DNA of 64,000 bases from Diogma glabrata (lineage: Eukaryota; Arthropoda; Insecta; Diptera; Cylindrotomidae), in contig OY856186.1 of NCBI GenBank assembly GCA_963693315.1, positions 302,442,586 to 302,506,585 on the forward strand, written 5' to 3'. The notes under the pieces were generated by a model. It ran no database searches. It was given only the letters and a program-made list of their open reading frames with translations, and was not told the origin of the DNA. This document shows, one piece after another, positions 1 through 13,199 of the stretch (position 1 is the first letter of the stretch; the number at the start of each line of letters is the position of its first letter). The translations under genes and the position numbers were made by a program.

Positions 1-728
1 AGTTACGAATCAGCTGTAGAGATTTTTTTCTTACTTGTTTTTGTAATGTTGACATTTCAGTACAAACGTTTTATTTTTTAAGATGTCATTATATTTTTAA
101 GCATTTCTACGCGATCGTAGAAAAAATCTTGTACGACACGCGTGTAAAAATACTTGTTTAAAACACTTGTATATTTGCAAAACGAGCCGTAGTCGAATTT
201 TGTACTTGTTTTAAACAATTATTTTTCACACTTGTTCTTGTATCGTAAATAGCTGTTTTCTATTTGTTTATCTTATTCTAACAAATGCCTTAAATTTAAG
301 CCTCTAGACCAGAATGCCCCTTAAACTACGAAGGTTTCATTCTACAACTACGCGCAGTCAGTACTCTATAAAATTGCATATGCATCAAGTTGTCCAAAAC
401 CAAATTTTCCACAACTGCCCATTGGACCCCGTCTATAACACTCATAACCAACACAAAAATTACCTTTATTGGACCCCATTATATCGAATAAATTTAAAAT
501 ATTTATAATAGAGAGGTTAAAAATACACTACTCGATCAAAAAAATTTTGCTAGATTTTTAGACAAAAATCCGCTTGACGATTGCACTTTCAGAGATCTAC
601 TTGTTAGCAATTTGCTGTGTTCTTATATATTTCGTTTTGTTCATTGATGGTATACTTCTTTCCGGTCCCGATTCACTATCCTCAACTGTGTACAGTAATT
701 ATTAATAAAATATTAAACCTTGTATGTC
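1..728. other. AT-rich flank, no gene seen
   Basis: No supported coding region, RNA gene or clear repeat structure. A 64-codon open frame at 314-508 has no protein-like features and is treated as chance. Confidence 0.5.
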
Positions 729-1430
729 TATTAGACTAGTCGTTAAAAATTAAATTTTCTCAAACACCCTCAAAAAAAATTCTTTTTGGCGAAAAAATAC
801 TACAGTATTTTTTTTTTAAATAAAAAGAACACGTCCCGCAAAATCGTTGAAATTGATTTTTTTGATAAAATGGTAGATCTTTTAAATATCTCATGATATA
901 TATGCAGATTTGAAAAAAATTTGTAGAAAATTTAATTCTCTACAAAAAAGGATACAAACATTTTTTGCCTAAAACGTATATTCTGGTGATATTTTGAAAA
1001 AAAAACTCGAAATTCTTCGTAACTCGTAAAAATAAATATGACGTAAAAGTACTTATTTTATTTTTCTTTTCACGATTATATTCTTATTAATTTTATTCCA
1101 TAGCAAAAGAAGCAAATTAGTACTTTTTCATCATTTTATGAGTTACGAAGATTTACAAGTTCTATCAAATATATACGTTTTAGGCAAAGTTTCCTTTTTT
1201 TTTTTGTAAAGAATTAAATTTCCTATAAAAACGTTTATATGATTTTCTTTTAATACTGGTTTCATGAGATATTTAAAAAATCTACGATTTTATCAAAAAA
1301 TCAACTTCGATGATTTTGCGGCACGTGCTCTTTTTATTCAAAAAAATATATAGCGTCATGATTTTTTAACCACAAAGGATTTTTTTAGGTGGCGTCTGAG
1401 ACCATTTAATTTTTAACGACCAGTATAATA
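729..1430. mobile_element. Foldback / palindromic MITE, ~700 bp
   Basis: The two halves are inverted copies of each other. The left end (tattagactagtcgtt, 729) is mirrored at the right end (1430), and the match continues inward through blocks such as cctaaaacgtat (about 980) against atacgttttaggc (about 1175) and cgtaactcgt (about 1020) against atgagttacg (about 1137). Arms are about 300 bp with moderate divergence around a short centre. No coding sequence is visible. It is probably a non-autonomous DNA transposon; the superfamily is unknown. Confidence 0.7.
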
Positions 1431-1814
1431 TTTATACATTAATAGCTTAATACATCTAAACTTATCTAGTTATCAACTCCTTCAAAGATTTGCCATTCGA
1501 GTAGTCTTAAAAATCTTATATACAAAGATGCTATGTTATACATTCAAAACTAAATAAATAAATTAAAAATAAATTTGTTTTTTGTATCTGTTCGCACACC
1601 ATTAATTAATTTTGATAAAATTTTGAACCGATAAATTTATAATGAAACTTGTATTTGTAAGTTTGATAAATTCATATAATGAGAATCACAACAATCCAAT
1701 TTATGAATTAAAAATTTGTTAGTCACAGGAGATAGTGAAGAATAACAGCTAGTGATATTTTATAAATAAAGCTTCCGGGTCGCATGATAAATTATACTAT
1801 GCCGCGTTGAATAG

Positions 1815-2520
<706 letters not shown>

Positions 2521-4640
2521 TTGAATACTTACGACAAGTGCCAACGGTAAACAATGTTAATTATATTAAGTAGAACTGTTTCAAATCAATTTTATGGATA
2601 TTTAGATTTTAATTAACCCACTAACGCCTAAAAATCAATTTCTTTAATGTATTCAAATTAGTCACAAGAATGTCTAAAATGTTTAAATTATGTTGTAACT
2701 TGTAACATTGTTCCTATTAATATACATAATTTTCAAAATATAGAAATCACAAATAACGCATTTTTATCTATAAATAATATTTATTAAATGATAATTACCT
2801 ATGGGATAGACAGAGTAAATTACAATTTAATGGACGAAAATTTGACTAGCCAATGAAATTGTTCAAACAAAATTAAATTTGCTTTTATGGTATTTTATTA
2901 ATACTTAACCTTTTAACAATACCTAAAACTCATTAAAACAAAAAAATTTCTAGCCTTTTATTATTACCTTTTATTTTTATCAAATTTAATTAAAATTTAA
3001 ACTCATTATCCGCTTAGGCTTAAGATCGATTAATAAACCATCATTAAAAATGTCTGGCAAACATTTTGGTTAATTCGTGCACATTATGTTTCTATTACAA
3101 TTATATAAAAGTAATAATTGTTTCGTTATAAATTTAATTGCTAACGTCAAAACTAATTCTCAGTTGTTTTAAATAGTTGTAATACTAAGTGATCTTTTTA
3201 TGAGAATAGAAAAAGTTTCTTAAGACTAATATGAAGATATAGATTTTATGTGCTTTATCTTGAAACTTACATGGGCTAATTATTTCTCAATTAATTATGA
3301 GATATCTTGTCCCTCTACATAACTATGTGTAATTTTTGAAGGATTTCTTAAACGTGATTCAAATTAAAACATCATTGAAACTTGTATTGTTTGTTTGTTT
3401 TTTTTTAAACTTAATTTTAGTTAGCATTTTAAAAATGTGATTTACATTAATTACACTAAACATTTTTATGTGTATCACTTTCAAGTGAAAGCGTATAAAC
3501 AAGGTAATTTGTACAATTTTTTTTTGAAAAGTAAAAATAACAGAAATTTTCGATAGTTGTAATAAAATCCTCGTTCAAGTTATGTCAATTCAATTACAGA
3601 AATGTACTTTACTTACGATTACGGAATATAGTGCTCTGAAAATTGAAAAATTTTCCCAAAACGTTAAAAAAATCTATTTATAAAAAAATCATTTTAAATT
3701 TCTCGTTTATTATTCCTATATATAGGTATAAATTTTTAAATGCTACAAAATCACTTTACATTCTACAAGATTGGTTTTCGAAATGACACTTATGTACAAA
3801 GCTTTTGTTTTGCATTTTGATATCTTTTTAAACCTAAATCACGAAATCCACCTTAAAAATTTTACAAATAGATCTTGATAAACTCTAATACAGATGTATA
3901 ACACGTCATAAAAGAACTGAAATTAAATATCATAATAGTAACCATAACAATTTGCTAGTTTGCTTGTCATTGACAACAATTAACAAATTCATTATCGTAT
4001 CACGTTTCGGATTTATGATATTGTTTGAAAAAAGTATATACATAGATACTAATATCTAAGTATATATTTTTCTAATCTATAAATATAATCTTCTAATTAA
4101 ATCTTTTCTAATTTATATGCATTTATATCATCTCTTTTCTGGACTTAAATAATCTTCGTTTAAAAATTTTATTTGTTAACAAATAACATTAAAAAAAATA
4201 GACAAAATGTCTGGTAATTTGATATACGAAAAAAATGTACATATTAAAATTTGTTTGGACTATACTCAAATCAATAATAATAATAGGATTATTTTATTTT
4301 CTTTAATAGTAAACAGTTTTCATATGAGACTATGTATTAAATTAAGAAATTAAACGTGATAAGATAATTGTTATTTATATTGATATAGAATGACTTGTTT
4401 ATATATAGATTAACAATAACTAATGGTTTTGAAATATGGTGTGCATGTTGCGCCAGCTAAACTGTCGAGATTCCACGCTGTCATAATAACAGAATACTGA
4501 GGTACTATTTAGTCTGAATTGTTGGTATCAATAGTCTTAACTGGTTTCACTCCTCAAAGATTAAAAAGAAAATCCCATCAACAGCACGCCACAAATGCTT
4601 TTTGTGGGTCTCAATTCTAGGTTTTAAAAGGTATCTTTGT
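2521..4640. other. AT-rich non-coding stretch
   Basis: No coding region or recognisable element was seen. It could be intergenic or part of a 5' intron of atos. Confidence 0.45.
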
Positions 4641-4725
4641 CTTGTAACCGTTATTATTCTTTATTAAAATAAAACAAATAAATTTGAGAATAAAACACAC
4701 TTGTTGTTAAACGACTTCATTTATA

Positions 4726-4805
4726 TATCTATTTTTGAGTTTTTATTTGAAACTGTTTAGTTTAAGAAAAGCAAGTCTTGGCAAATTAAAACTCAAAAAT
4801 AGATA
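4726..4805. repeat. Stem-loop with 18-bp arms
   Basis: tatctatttttgagtttt (from 4726) is perfectly mirrored by aaaactcaaaaatagata (4788-4805) around a loop of about 45 nt. It lies just upstream of copy A of the dispersed repeat family. Confidence 0.6.
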
Positions 4806-4974
4806 GCAAAAACGTTAAAAAAGTACATGCAAAATAATAACGACGTCGATGGTTCTCAGAAATTCTCGAGTTTTCTCTGTAAAGAAATTTTGGATTGACC
4901 CCGAATAATCTAGATATTCATTAAAAATTGCATTAAGGAATTACTTTTACAGATTAAAAGACAATTCAAATTGA

Positions 4975-5205
4975 AATGTGATTGTAACAGTGATCTAATT
5001 AATTGTAAACGAAACGCTGTATCGTTAACATTAAATCGTGTAAATATATGTAAAGTGAATTTTACTTGTAAATAAAGCTTTGTTATTGAATAGAAATATT
5101 TTGTATATTATTTTGAGCGTTGTGTTAATACTGTCAACTTCTACAATCAACCCATGCAGTTGCTGAGGCTATTGAAGGAATATTCTAGATAAGAAATATT
5201 GTATC
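4975..5205 (+). repeat. Dispersed repeat family, copy A
   Basis: The sequence around gtgaattttacttgtaaata and ctacaatcaaccc recurs, inverted, at 10160-10435 and 18255-18520. Weaker similarity appears at 19790-19910, including gtgatcgaatccag against gtgattgaatccaa at about 5208. Identity is moderate and no coding sequence is visible. It contains AATAAA and could be a decayed LTR or LINE 3' end; the class was not determined. Confidence 0.65.
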
Positions 5206-6199
5206 AGTGATTGAATCCAAAAGGATATTTGAGGGATAAGGTTTATCGAATTGAGAATTAGGACAAGTTTAAATAGGATGCAGAACTATTAAAACACGCA
5301 TTAGAATCTTATCTAATAAGTTTCATCAAACTCGAATTGCAGGACTTAAAGAGGACTAAAATAAACAACTGCTGGAAAACCCCCATCGTTTAGCCCGGTT
5401 TCGTCTAACCCGGTCAATCGATCGTCTAACCCAGTGTTTCTTAACTGATTTCATGCTCCGGACTAATAAATATTTTAAGATTCTATTGCGACCTTTTTTT
5501 CTTCAGCTTGAGTGTGAAATTATTGCTCGCGGCGTTAGCCTCGCCATAAGCACTCGAAAGTAAAAAAGATACTCTATACCACTATACTCGAATTGAGCGT
5601 AAGTTGTCTCAAATGTTTAGCTTTAAGGCGTATAATAGTAATCTAACGCCCTGTTATTTTGATAGGAAAACATTCAGAAAAATAATTTATTTTTATTTTC
5701 AATACGAAAATTCAAATTTGAAGCAAAAATTAAATTTGTGAGTATTTGAAAGAAAATATTAATTTCGAATTAGGAGTAAGAACGATATTTTTTATTTTCA
5801 CTATTGTATTATTTTTTTTTTATAAAATGTGTTGTGTAGTAGGAATTACAATATGTGTCACAATAACACATAAAAACCTTTTAAGACCAAGATCCCACGT
5901 ATGTTGTTACGTTCAAAGGTGTTGATGGACGTAAATCTTTCTTTTTTTTGTTTTTTTATATTTTTAGTTAAAGAATGGATAACTAATCAAAAAATCCTAT
6001 CACTGACAAAATATGACATAGGCCAATATTTTATAATAGAATAGAGAAAATAAAAGTAAATTAAAACGTAAATAGAAAATTTTTACAAAAATTTGCTGAA
6101 ACAAAACAAAAATGTAGTTGCCAATAACCCAGCCGGTTGCATATTCCTTCATCCAGTGACGCACTGTCTTTCTTGAGGATTAACGCCCACACATAGTTA

Positions 6200-6305
6200 T
6201 ATGAAGGCTCGTTTCCTCAAGGAAGCAATAGCGTCTCATCATCAAAGATTTTTCCCAGCTAAGATTGAGGGTGCTACCGTTGACTGAATACAGTTCATCC
6301 GCCAC
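6200..6305 (+). repeat. Dispersed repeat piece shared with 17335-17425
   Basis: aagcaatagcgtctcatcat and taccgttgactgaat recur in inverted orientation near 17425-17335 (gatggcacgctattgcttg, attcagtcaacggta). This is an unclassified degraded repeat lying inside the hAT-type element. Confidence 0.6.
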
Positions 6306-6344
6306 CACCCCTAAGATGTCACCTTGGCTAGTGATATCTCACTG

Positions 6345-6430
6345 CTATGGCCAGTGGTATGTGATATCTCACGTTAACTCGTATGTCAATAGCAGGGACT
6401 GGAGTACGCGGGATTGTCACACCCGTAGAT
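6345..6430 (+). repeat. Dispersed repeat piece shared with 37265-37350
   Basis: tgtgatatctcac, atcaatagcagg-like and ggagtacgcgg blocks occur in the same order here and at 37265-37350 in direct orientation. The element class is not determined. Confidence 0.6.
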
Positions 6431-7079
6431 CAAAAATAAAAAAAATTTTCAAAACAATAAAAAATGATCCCTCCATGCTGAGAATGACAATGTTCTATAT
6501 CTTTATGTTACTTGCTCTGAAGGAATTGAAGAATAAATTATTTTTCTGAATGTTTTGTATTTGACTATTCAAGTTTTATTTATTGTGAATACTATTTTGA
6601 GGAGCGAAAGTAAAGTAATAAATATAAAGAAATTCGCGGATCAGCAAACTTTTTCTGCGGACCCTTAATGGTCCGTGGGGCCACCGGTTGAGAAACACTG
6701 GCTAACCCCATCAACCCAACTTAAAACAAAATCGAATTTGAGGTATGAACATTATTAATTTGAGCATTGTATTTTATCTATTTTCAATTAAGGTCATTTA
6801 GACGGATACCAAAAATCTGTACCTTTTGACACTGTTACACAAATTACCATTTACTCATTTGAAAAATACGGCAAACTACAATATTATCTTATATTTTCAA
6901 ACTGTTAGACTATAGTGATAGAAGTTGGATTCAGTTAGAAAATCTCTTTGCGTAAACCTACTAATATAAAACAATACATATATTCTATTCTTGAACTTTT
7001 TACCCCTTAGAGTAATTAAGTTGTTTAGAATTTACAGAATTCTCGTGTTTTTTTTTTGTAAAACTAAGTTAAAACAAAT

Positions 7080-7172
7080 ACCTGGGCCGAATACTCGGCC
7101 GAGCATTGTGAAATATTAGCCATGTACCTGATACTCTGATTTATCATTTTTAGAATACGGCGCATCACTAGT
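7080..7172 (-). mobile_element. Possible hAT terminal fragment
   Basis: Read on the - strand, the stretch starts with tagtgatgcgccgtattc and later contains gctcggccgagtattcggcc, which resembles hAT-like ends of the CAGTGATGCGCCG type. No matching opposite end was found, so this is a weak call. Confidence 0.35.
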
Positions 7173-7933
7173 AAAAAGTAATTTTTTCTTTAACATTTGC
7201 TGGAACAAAACATAAAATGCGGTTAGTTGCAAATAATCCAGTTTGTGGCACATTCCCTTCCAAGCTATCAATTTGACAGCGTTTAAAATAATCTACGATA
7301 CATAATAAATACTTTACAAAAACAGGCTTCAAATTTGTTAAAAGCAATCAAACAAACCTTTCGCGATATAGTAACCCACAAATCTTCAACGATTTTTATT
7401 TTAGAAGAAGTGCCAATTTCTGAGAGCCTGAGATGATTTTTTCTTTGACTAAATCTTCTATATTATCATATTTTCTTGTCTAAAACAGTTAATCTTAAAT
7501 CAAAACATTCTTGTAAAACTTCAAATGTTTCCCTAAATCTGAAAACTGAATATTCCAAATGACTAAAACATTTTTTTCATATTTCTGTTTACATATGGTG
7601 TATTTTTTTCATTTCTCCATATCGTATGATATTTTAATGTTATTTGTTTATTTCCTTTTTATAAAGATTACACCATTTGGGAGTTAATTAATTCATTTAT
7701 TTTAATATGCAAATGCTTTGTTTGCAGAAAATGTATGTTTTATTTGAAGTAACGGTAAACTCAACAGAAAGTGTATTGCGTTTACTCCTTATAAAATAAT
7801 ATAGTATTTGTTTTTTACCGAAAATGCTTCATAAAGGCATTTACTGTCAACCAGGGTCCTTTAACTGTATTAATTATATACAATTTATTCAATATGCTGG
7901 CTTAATTTCACTTGAAAACTTAATTTAAATGAT

Positions 7934-8604
7934 TACCCGACTAGCATTATGTAAGGGTTCAGATCTAGACCGGATACGGCTTTCCTTACTACTGATAGGG
8001 ACCGTATCAGGCTCACTGAACAGGTCCTGGTTAGTAATGTAACGCCTCAAACTACCCAAATCGGATCAGTCAGCCCTATTAGAACCGGACCAAGACCGGA
8101 TCATTCAAAATAGCGAATTTAATCCAACATACATTAGAAAAATTAAAAAAATTACTACTAAAGATGTTTATAAAAATGTTTATAAAAATATTCTAACTTT
8201 AAACTTACCTATATTTCATAACGCAGAGAAGCAATAACTAAAGTATATGTGCAATTTCGCAAACTATGTATATCTAAAATGCATAATACTCTAGTGAATT
8301 TTAATTAAATGAAATTTATTCAAATGAAATAGGGCTCAGATCAGGACAAATATTGCATACCTTAATTGGAAAATCAGATATGATTCTGATCCGGTCCTGG
8401 TCTGGCATTTACTACTAGCGATGAGATAAGTTTTCGAAATCCGGGCCGGTATCAGGACAAATACGGCACGCTCTACTAGTGAAATCAGGTATAATTTCTG
8501 ATAGGGGTCGGATGCAAATGCCCTATTAGGATTTACTTTATTACACCCTGATCCGGCCCGGAGCATAATAGGGCATACCTGTACAAATTGCTAGTCAGGT
8601 AGTT
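7934..8604. mobile_element. MITE with short TIRs and internal repeats
   Basis: The left end tacccgactagca and the right end tgctagtcaggta are inverted copies. The interior contains a degenerate duplication of roughly 90 bp: tcaggacaaatattgcatac (about 8342) against tcaggacaaatacggcacgc (about 8452), each followed by an aaatcagatatgattctgat-like block. There is no credible coding sequence. Confidence 0.6.
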
Positions 8605-8944
8605 TTATATGAATGATCAGCCCACAGACTCTTTTTCCAATTTATCAAACATATTACTAAGCCCGGTTTGTGGATAGTTGTTATAAAAAAAAGACTAAGT
8701 AAATTTCATAAAATTTTTTATAAATATACAACTCCCAAATTTTTTTATAAGTTTACCAAAAACATTGTAGATTACAAAAAAATTATTTGAAAAAACCAAA
8801 AATTTATTTGATTTACAAATTATTTTTGGAGTTGAAGAAATAAAATTGTAGTTTTATCAAAAAATTTTGTGTGTTGTATATGTATAAAAATTTTGTTAAA
8901 GTGACTTTTATTTTTTTGAGTGTAGTTTCACTTAAAACATTTTT

Positions 8945-9012
8945 TGTACGTGCCTGAGAACCGAACCAGGTTCCTCCGATTCGGTGTTCAATTGACCACA
9001 AGGCTACTCAAC
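8945..9012 (-). repeat. tRNA-derived SINE-like unit (pol III A and B boxes)
   Basis: On the - strand, tagccttgtgg (9006-8996) matches the A-box consensus at 10 of 11 positions. ggttcggttct (8967-8957) matches the B box at about 9 of 11, about 30 bp downstream, which is normal tRNA/SINE spacing. The intervening sequence does not fold as an intact tRNA cloverleaf and no anticodon could be assigned, so this is called a SINE head or tRNA relic rather than a tRNA gene. The 3' limit of the element is unclear. Confidence 0.55.
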
Positions 9013-9054
9013 ATACTATTTTGTTAACATAGTGTCACGTTTTTCTATACCTTT

Positions 9055-9963
9055 CTTCAAATTGGCCCAATTCGATTAACGTCATTCCCAAAACTCCTTC
9101 TGGATTCGAGTATTGAATAGTAAGCAAGAAGGATTGCAATTTGGTTTCGGATCGCCAATATGGAAGAGGAAGATCTGCTAGTGATTTAATGTTGTATTTC
9201 ACTGACTTATGGAACCGTAATATTGTTAATAAAGGTGAAACCCAAATATAGTCGCTTTGGATGTCTCTAAAGTCTTTGACCGTGTTTGACAGAAGTCACT
9301 TGTGAAACTAACGGCATTGAGCATTGCTAGCTCTTTAGTTTCCTGGATTAAGAAATTTTTGGGTCGAGAGACCAGGTCCAATTCAATACATCTAAATTTC
9401 AAGCATGTCTGTAAGAGTACAATTAACAACTCTATCAGCTCGGTCTAGAAATAGATTCCAAACATATTTACTCAACAGCAAAAAATGCAGCTAAATGTTT
9501 AGGTTATCTAAGAAAAAGCAAATTCTACTCCTTCTGAATTTTTGATTATATATATAAAGCTTTTATAAGACCCCATATGGAATATAATTGCCATGTATGG
9601 GTGGAAGCCGCAAAAACTCATTTAGTCGCATTAGATAGAATTCAACGCCGGGCATGCAAGTTAATTGATGATGCTAATTTAACAAACTCTTTGGATACCC
9701 TCGATCATAGGTGCAATATCGGAGCCCTCTGTGTATTTTACAGATACTATTATGGTATGTGTTCGGCTGAGATAAAAGCTCCAATTCCTACACGGCGCCA
9801 GTTCACTCGCACTAATCGTCTAGTAATAAACTCCCATGAGAACTCGCTTGAACCATTATCTTTGTCCATGTCCCTTTGCAACGTTTCGCCTTTTTCCCCA
9901 CGAACGACCTCATTATGTAATTCTTTAGAGTCCGCTGTTTTTCCGGTTAACTACAACCTATAA
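9055..9963 (+). pseudogene. Non-LTR retrotransposon (LINE) reverse transcriptase remnant
   Basis: The block at 9251-9286 reads VALDVSKVFDRV, the reverse-transcriptase motif A region of LINEs; it is followed by TGA where Trp is usual, then QKSLVKLTALSIA. Further down, YKAFIRPHMEYNCHVW (about 9553-9600) and LDRIQRRACKLIDD (about 9637) are the characteristic C-terminal part of insect LINE ORF2 proteins, and this part stays open to 9963. Upstream the frame is broken by stops and shifts, and the N-terminal half with the endonuclease is absent. It is a 5'-truncated, dead copy. The exact clade (CR1- or Jockey-like) was not determined. Confidence 0.85.
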
Positions 9964-10159
9964 AAATTTAAGATTAACATAAAGAAACTAACTTCCTGAT
10001 ATTAGAAGTCTTACCACCACTCTTACACATCTTTCCCTTTCCTCTACCACTCCTTTGCATAGCTTGCTTCTTCGCATTCCACTGCTCTCCTTTACTTAAT
10101 TACTGTTGTGCCTGCATTAAATAATAATTTTTTTACTGTTCATTATCAATACATGTTAT

Positions 10160-10435
10160 TTAAACAAAAACAATTTAAAAAAACTGTTTCACAACAACAG
10201 AAAAAAACAATATGCCGATCTAGAATATTCTTTCAATAGCTTCAGAACGGTTGATTGTAGATATTAGTCAAAAAAAATAATACACAAAAATATTTCTAAT
10301 AAAACAACTTAAAACGTTTATTTACAATTAAAATTCATTTTACTTTTTTTTTACACATTTAATGTTCATGATAAGCGTTTCATTTACAATTAATCATTGT
10401 TCCTGTTAACATAAGTCACAATCGCATCGAATTTG
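10160..10435 (-). repeat. Dispersed repeat family, copy B
   Basis: Reverse complement of the family at 4975-5205. Shared blocks include ttatttacaattaaaattca and caatcgcat. It is also close to copy C at 18255-18520, and B and C share the aacaacagaaaaaaacaata-type block. Confidence 0.65.
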
Positions 10436-10782
10436 AAATATTTACATTACATTATCAGTTATCACATGCGACTTAAACCTTCTGAAAATTTTCTATAAAA
10501 TTCTAATCATGGTAAAGCTAATAAAAGGACAACTGTTGATCTAGAATCCTAGAACAAGAAATAATGTGTACCATAGTAAGGAGGAAATAATGTGAACTAC
10601 ATTGAAATTTGTTTAAGCTACAAAATAAATTTCGATACCTTCAACGAAATAAATCTGGCCAAAACCAAAACTCAAGCAAAAGAAAATTGTGGAGATCATA
10701 TAATTCAGATTTTATTTTTTATTATAAGAGGGTTTTATTTTTCATGAACTGGCATGTAAACACGATGGTCTCGGACCAAATA

Positions 10783-10931
10783 CAAAATAGTATATTAAGA
10801 AACTAGTTTCATAATCGACGATTTTATCGCACGCAATCTGTTTAGAAAACAACCCGCGGAGCGGGGAGTTTTCTAAAGGATAAGTGCGATAAAACGTCTT
10901 ATGAAACGAGTTTTTTATACTATTTTTTCTA
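10783..10931. mobile_element. Hairpin element with AATAGTATA ends
   Basis: An extended stem-loop: aaatagtatattaagaaact and gtttcataa at the left pair with ttatgaaacgagttttttat and actatttt at the right. gattttatcgcac pairs with gtgcgataaaac, and an inner stem tttagaaaac/gttttctaaa is capped by the GC-rich tip cccgcggagcggg. No coding potential. Two other hairpins in the window (36650-36786 and, more weakly, 47080-47213) share its plan. Confidence 0.65.
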
Positions 10932-11249
10932 TTTTGCATTTTTTGTCTTGAAATTTTAAACACATTTTTTTTATTAAAAAATAGTCAATTTGAAATTTTG
11001 TTATTATTACTAATTATTTTAATTAATTAAAATATTTAACACTAATTTAGATATTCTTATTAATTTTATTTATATAATTATTCGTTTTAATTTTCACTGA
11101 CGTTTGTATGACCAATGTGACCAACCATAAAAACAAAACTTTGCGTATCGTAATGAAAGCCATTTCGATACGCAGTTGGGTATCGAAATGACTTTATTTT
11201 AGACGCAAAATAGAAAAATAATTTAGTCTATTTTCTACAAAGCCCAGTC

Positions 11250-13190
11250 GACTATGGCAAAGGTTGAGGCAAAGAATTAGGAATACATTAACTATGATTA
11301 GCTAGTGCAAGCACTGAAGCCGTCCTAAGTACCAGCAACAAACAACATGGTTATGCTTTTTTTCTTTGTAAATTCATTTGTTTCAGCCCTCGTAAACATT
11401 TCAATTGGTCTTCCTTCATCAGATTTCTGCTGACTGACTTTTTTTTTGGAGACGTTTGAGAGAAATAATGCCAACAAACAAAAAACAACATAGAGAGAAA
11501 CATTAAAAATCAATATTCGCACGCAATGTTTAATGGGCTTGAAGATTGTTGAAAAATCTTCCACACCTCAACATTTGCGAGAATTTTTTGAAAAATATTT
11601 TCGAAAGAGTTTGAATGTGCGAAGTGTAAAACGGCAATTGATTAAATAAAATACCGCATTACTGCTGTTTTGCCTGTTAAGTTTAAAGTTTTCAATATAC
11701 CTATGTTACTCTTATCATTCTCCAATATCTTAGGTATCAATACCGATTTGAAATAATTTTGTCTGGTTCATTATAGATTTCAAATTAATTTCTGGTAAAT
11801 ATGCTATTGATTTAACTTCCGGTTTTTATTTAAAATTAAATCAATAGACGGAAGTAAAATAAAAAGAACTACCGAGGTGTCGAGTAATTTTATCGTTATT
11901 TTTATTTTTATTAAATTTCCGTTCAATTAGTTTGATGGTTGGTAAATGATTAAGCTTTTTAAAGCTATGAAAATACCAGTCTAAAAAAAACTAAGCAAAC
12001 AAATTTTCACATTGAATTAGTTTGTGACATCTTCGATTAACGATTATTCATGTTCAACTGCCTCTTTTAAAATAATATAAAATATTTTCCATATATAGGT
12101 CAACCTAGTTAGAATTTATTTTCCTTTTCTCTTTACATAACATATTTGGATAGGGTTTCGGAAAAGCAAAATCGGTTGGGAAATCGCAAAGAAAAGTTTT
12201 GGAGCGAAATTTAGATCAATGTTAAATAAAATAAAGAGAAATACTTGTCCTCAAGGTTGTTGGGATTCTTTTTTTTTGTGAACTAATGTTTTTTAGGTCA
12301 ATGATAGATAAAATAAGTTGGTTTATATGTCTTTTCAAAATTTTATGTCAAAGTAGATAATTTTATGCTTTAATGTTTCATGAATTTTTAAAATATTTGT
12401 TTAATCGATAATATTCTGAAAATTGTAATGTTATGTTTTCTACGATGGTTTTGTCGTCATTGAAATTATGACATAAATTTATTTCGTTCACAAATCACAT
12501 GTTAAATATGATTTGACCTACATTTCGTTATGCTCTCATGACATAATGATTTAAAACTCCTGTTTTTATTATGATTATTGTTCTAAAGCCTGGTCCATTT
12601 GTATATAATCACTTTTAAAGCCTTGAGATCTATGTTTGATGATCTATTCTGTTCAGTGGTGAACAAAAACGTGTTTTCATAACATTCATATTAGAGATAA
12701 AATTTTATTGTTCTCCAATTTTCATGGACAAGGCATGAATATAATCTTTTAAAATCGTTCTTATTCAAGCTGTATTTTAGAGAGTTTTTGAATAACTTCA
12801 TTTTTAAATCGTTAAAGAAATAATACTAATTTTTGATATCTCCCATTTGATAACTGCCATCAATTTATACAGTTATGATGTCATTCTGAAGGTGTTTAAT
12901 TTCGAATGTCTTTACAATGACAGCATAGCTGAAGAAATGAATTATAGGTATAAAAATAAATAAAATAATTTTAGAAATCTAAAGTTAGTGTCGTCATAAC
13001 TTTATGTAACATCAAAATATTATTCACACATGTATAAAGTTGCAACTATTTATTTCATTTTCGTCCCCTTTTATTAATTAACATTACTTTTGTCTTAAAT
13101 CATTAATTTGCCATGCCACAATGAAAATAGTTGGTTTGGTGCAATTTTCATTGCATTCTGTCATATTTTATTTTTTACTTTTATTTTAAA
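11250..13190. other. AT-rich non-coding stretch
   Basis: No gene was seen. A small local hairpin (ctattgatttaa / ttaaatcaatag) lies at about 11800-11850. Open frames here are short and lack protein-like features. Confidence 0.45.
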
Positions 13191-13199
13191 CTTTTGTTT

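Larger units (their letters stand above)
5432..6700. mobile_element. Non-autonomous hAT-type element, 1.27 kb
   Basis: The ends are inverted (cagtgtttcttaactg at 5432, cggttgagaaacactg ending 6700). CAGTGTTTCTCAACC-type termini are typical of hAT elements. The flanks are gtctaacc (5424-5431) and gctaaccc (6701-6708), fitting an 8-bp target duplication with one base lost. The 3' subterminal region (tggtccgtggggccaccgg) resembles that of known hAT MITEs. The interior carries no transposase, but includes repeat pieces also found near 17335-17425, 37265-37350 and 7196-7260, so other elements have probably inserted into it. Confidence 0.75.

Noticed and set aside
8945..9012. Functional tRNA gene
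   Set aside because: A and B boxes are present but acceptor and anticodon stems do not form; treated as a SINE-like relic.
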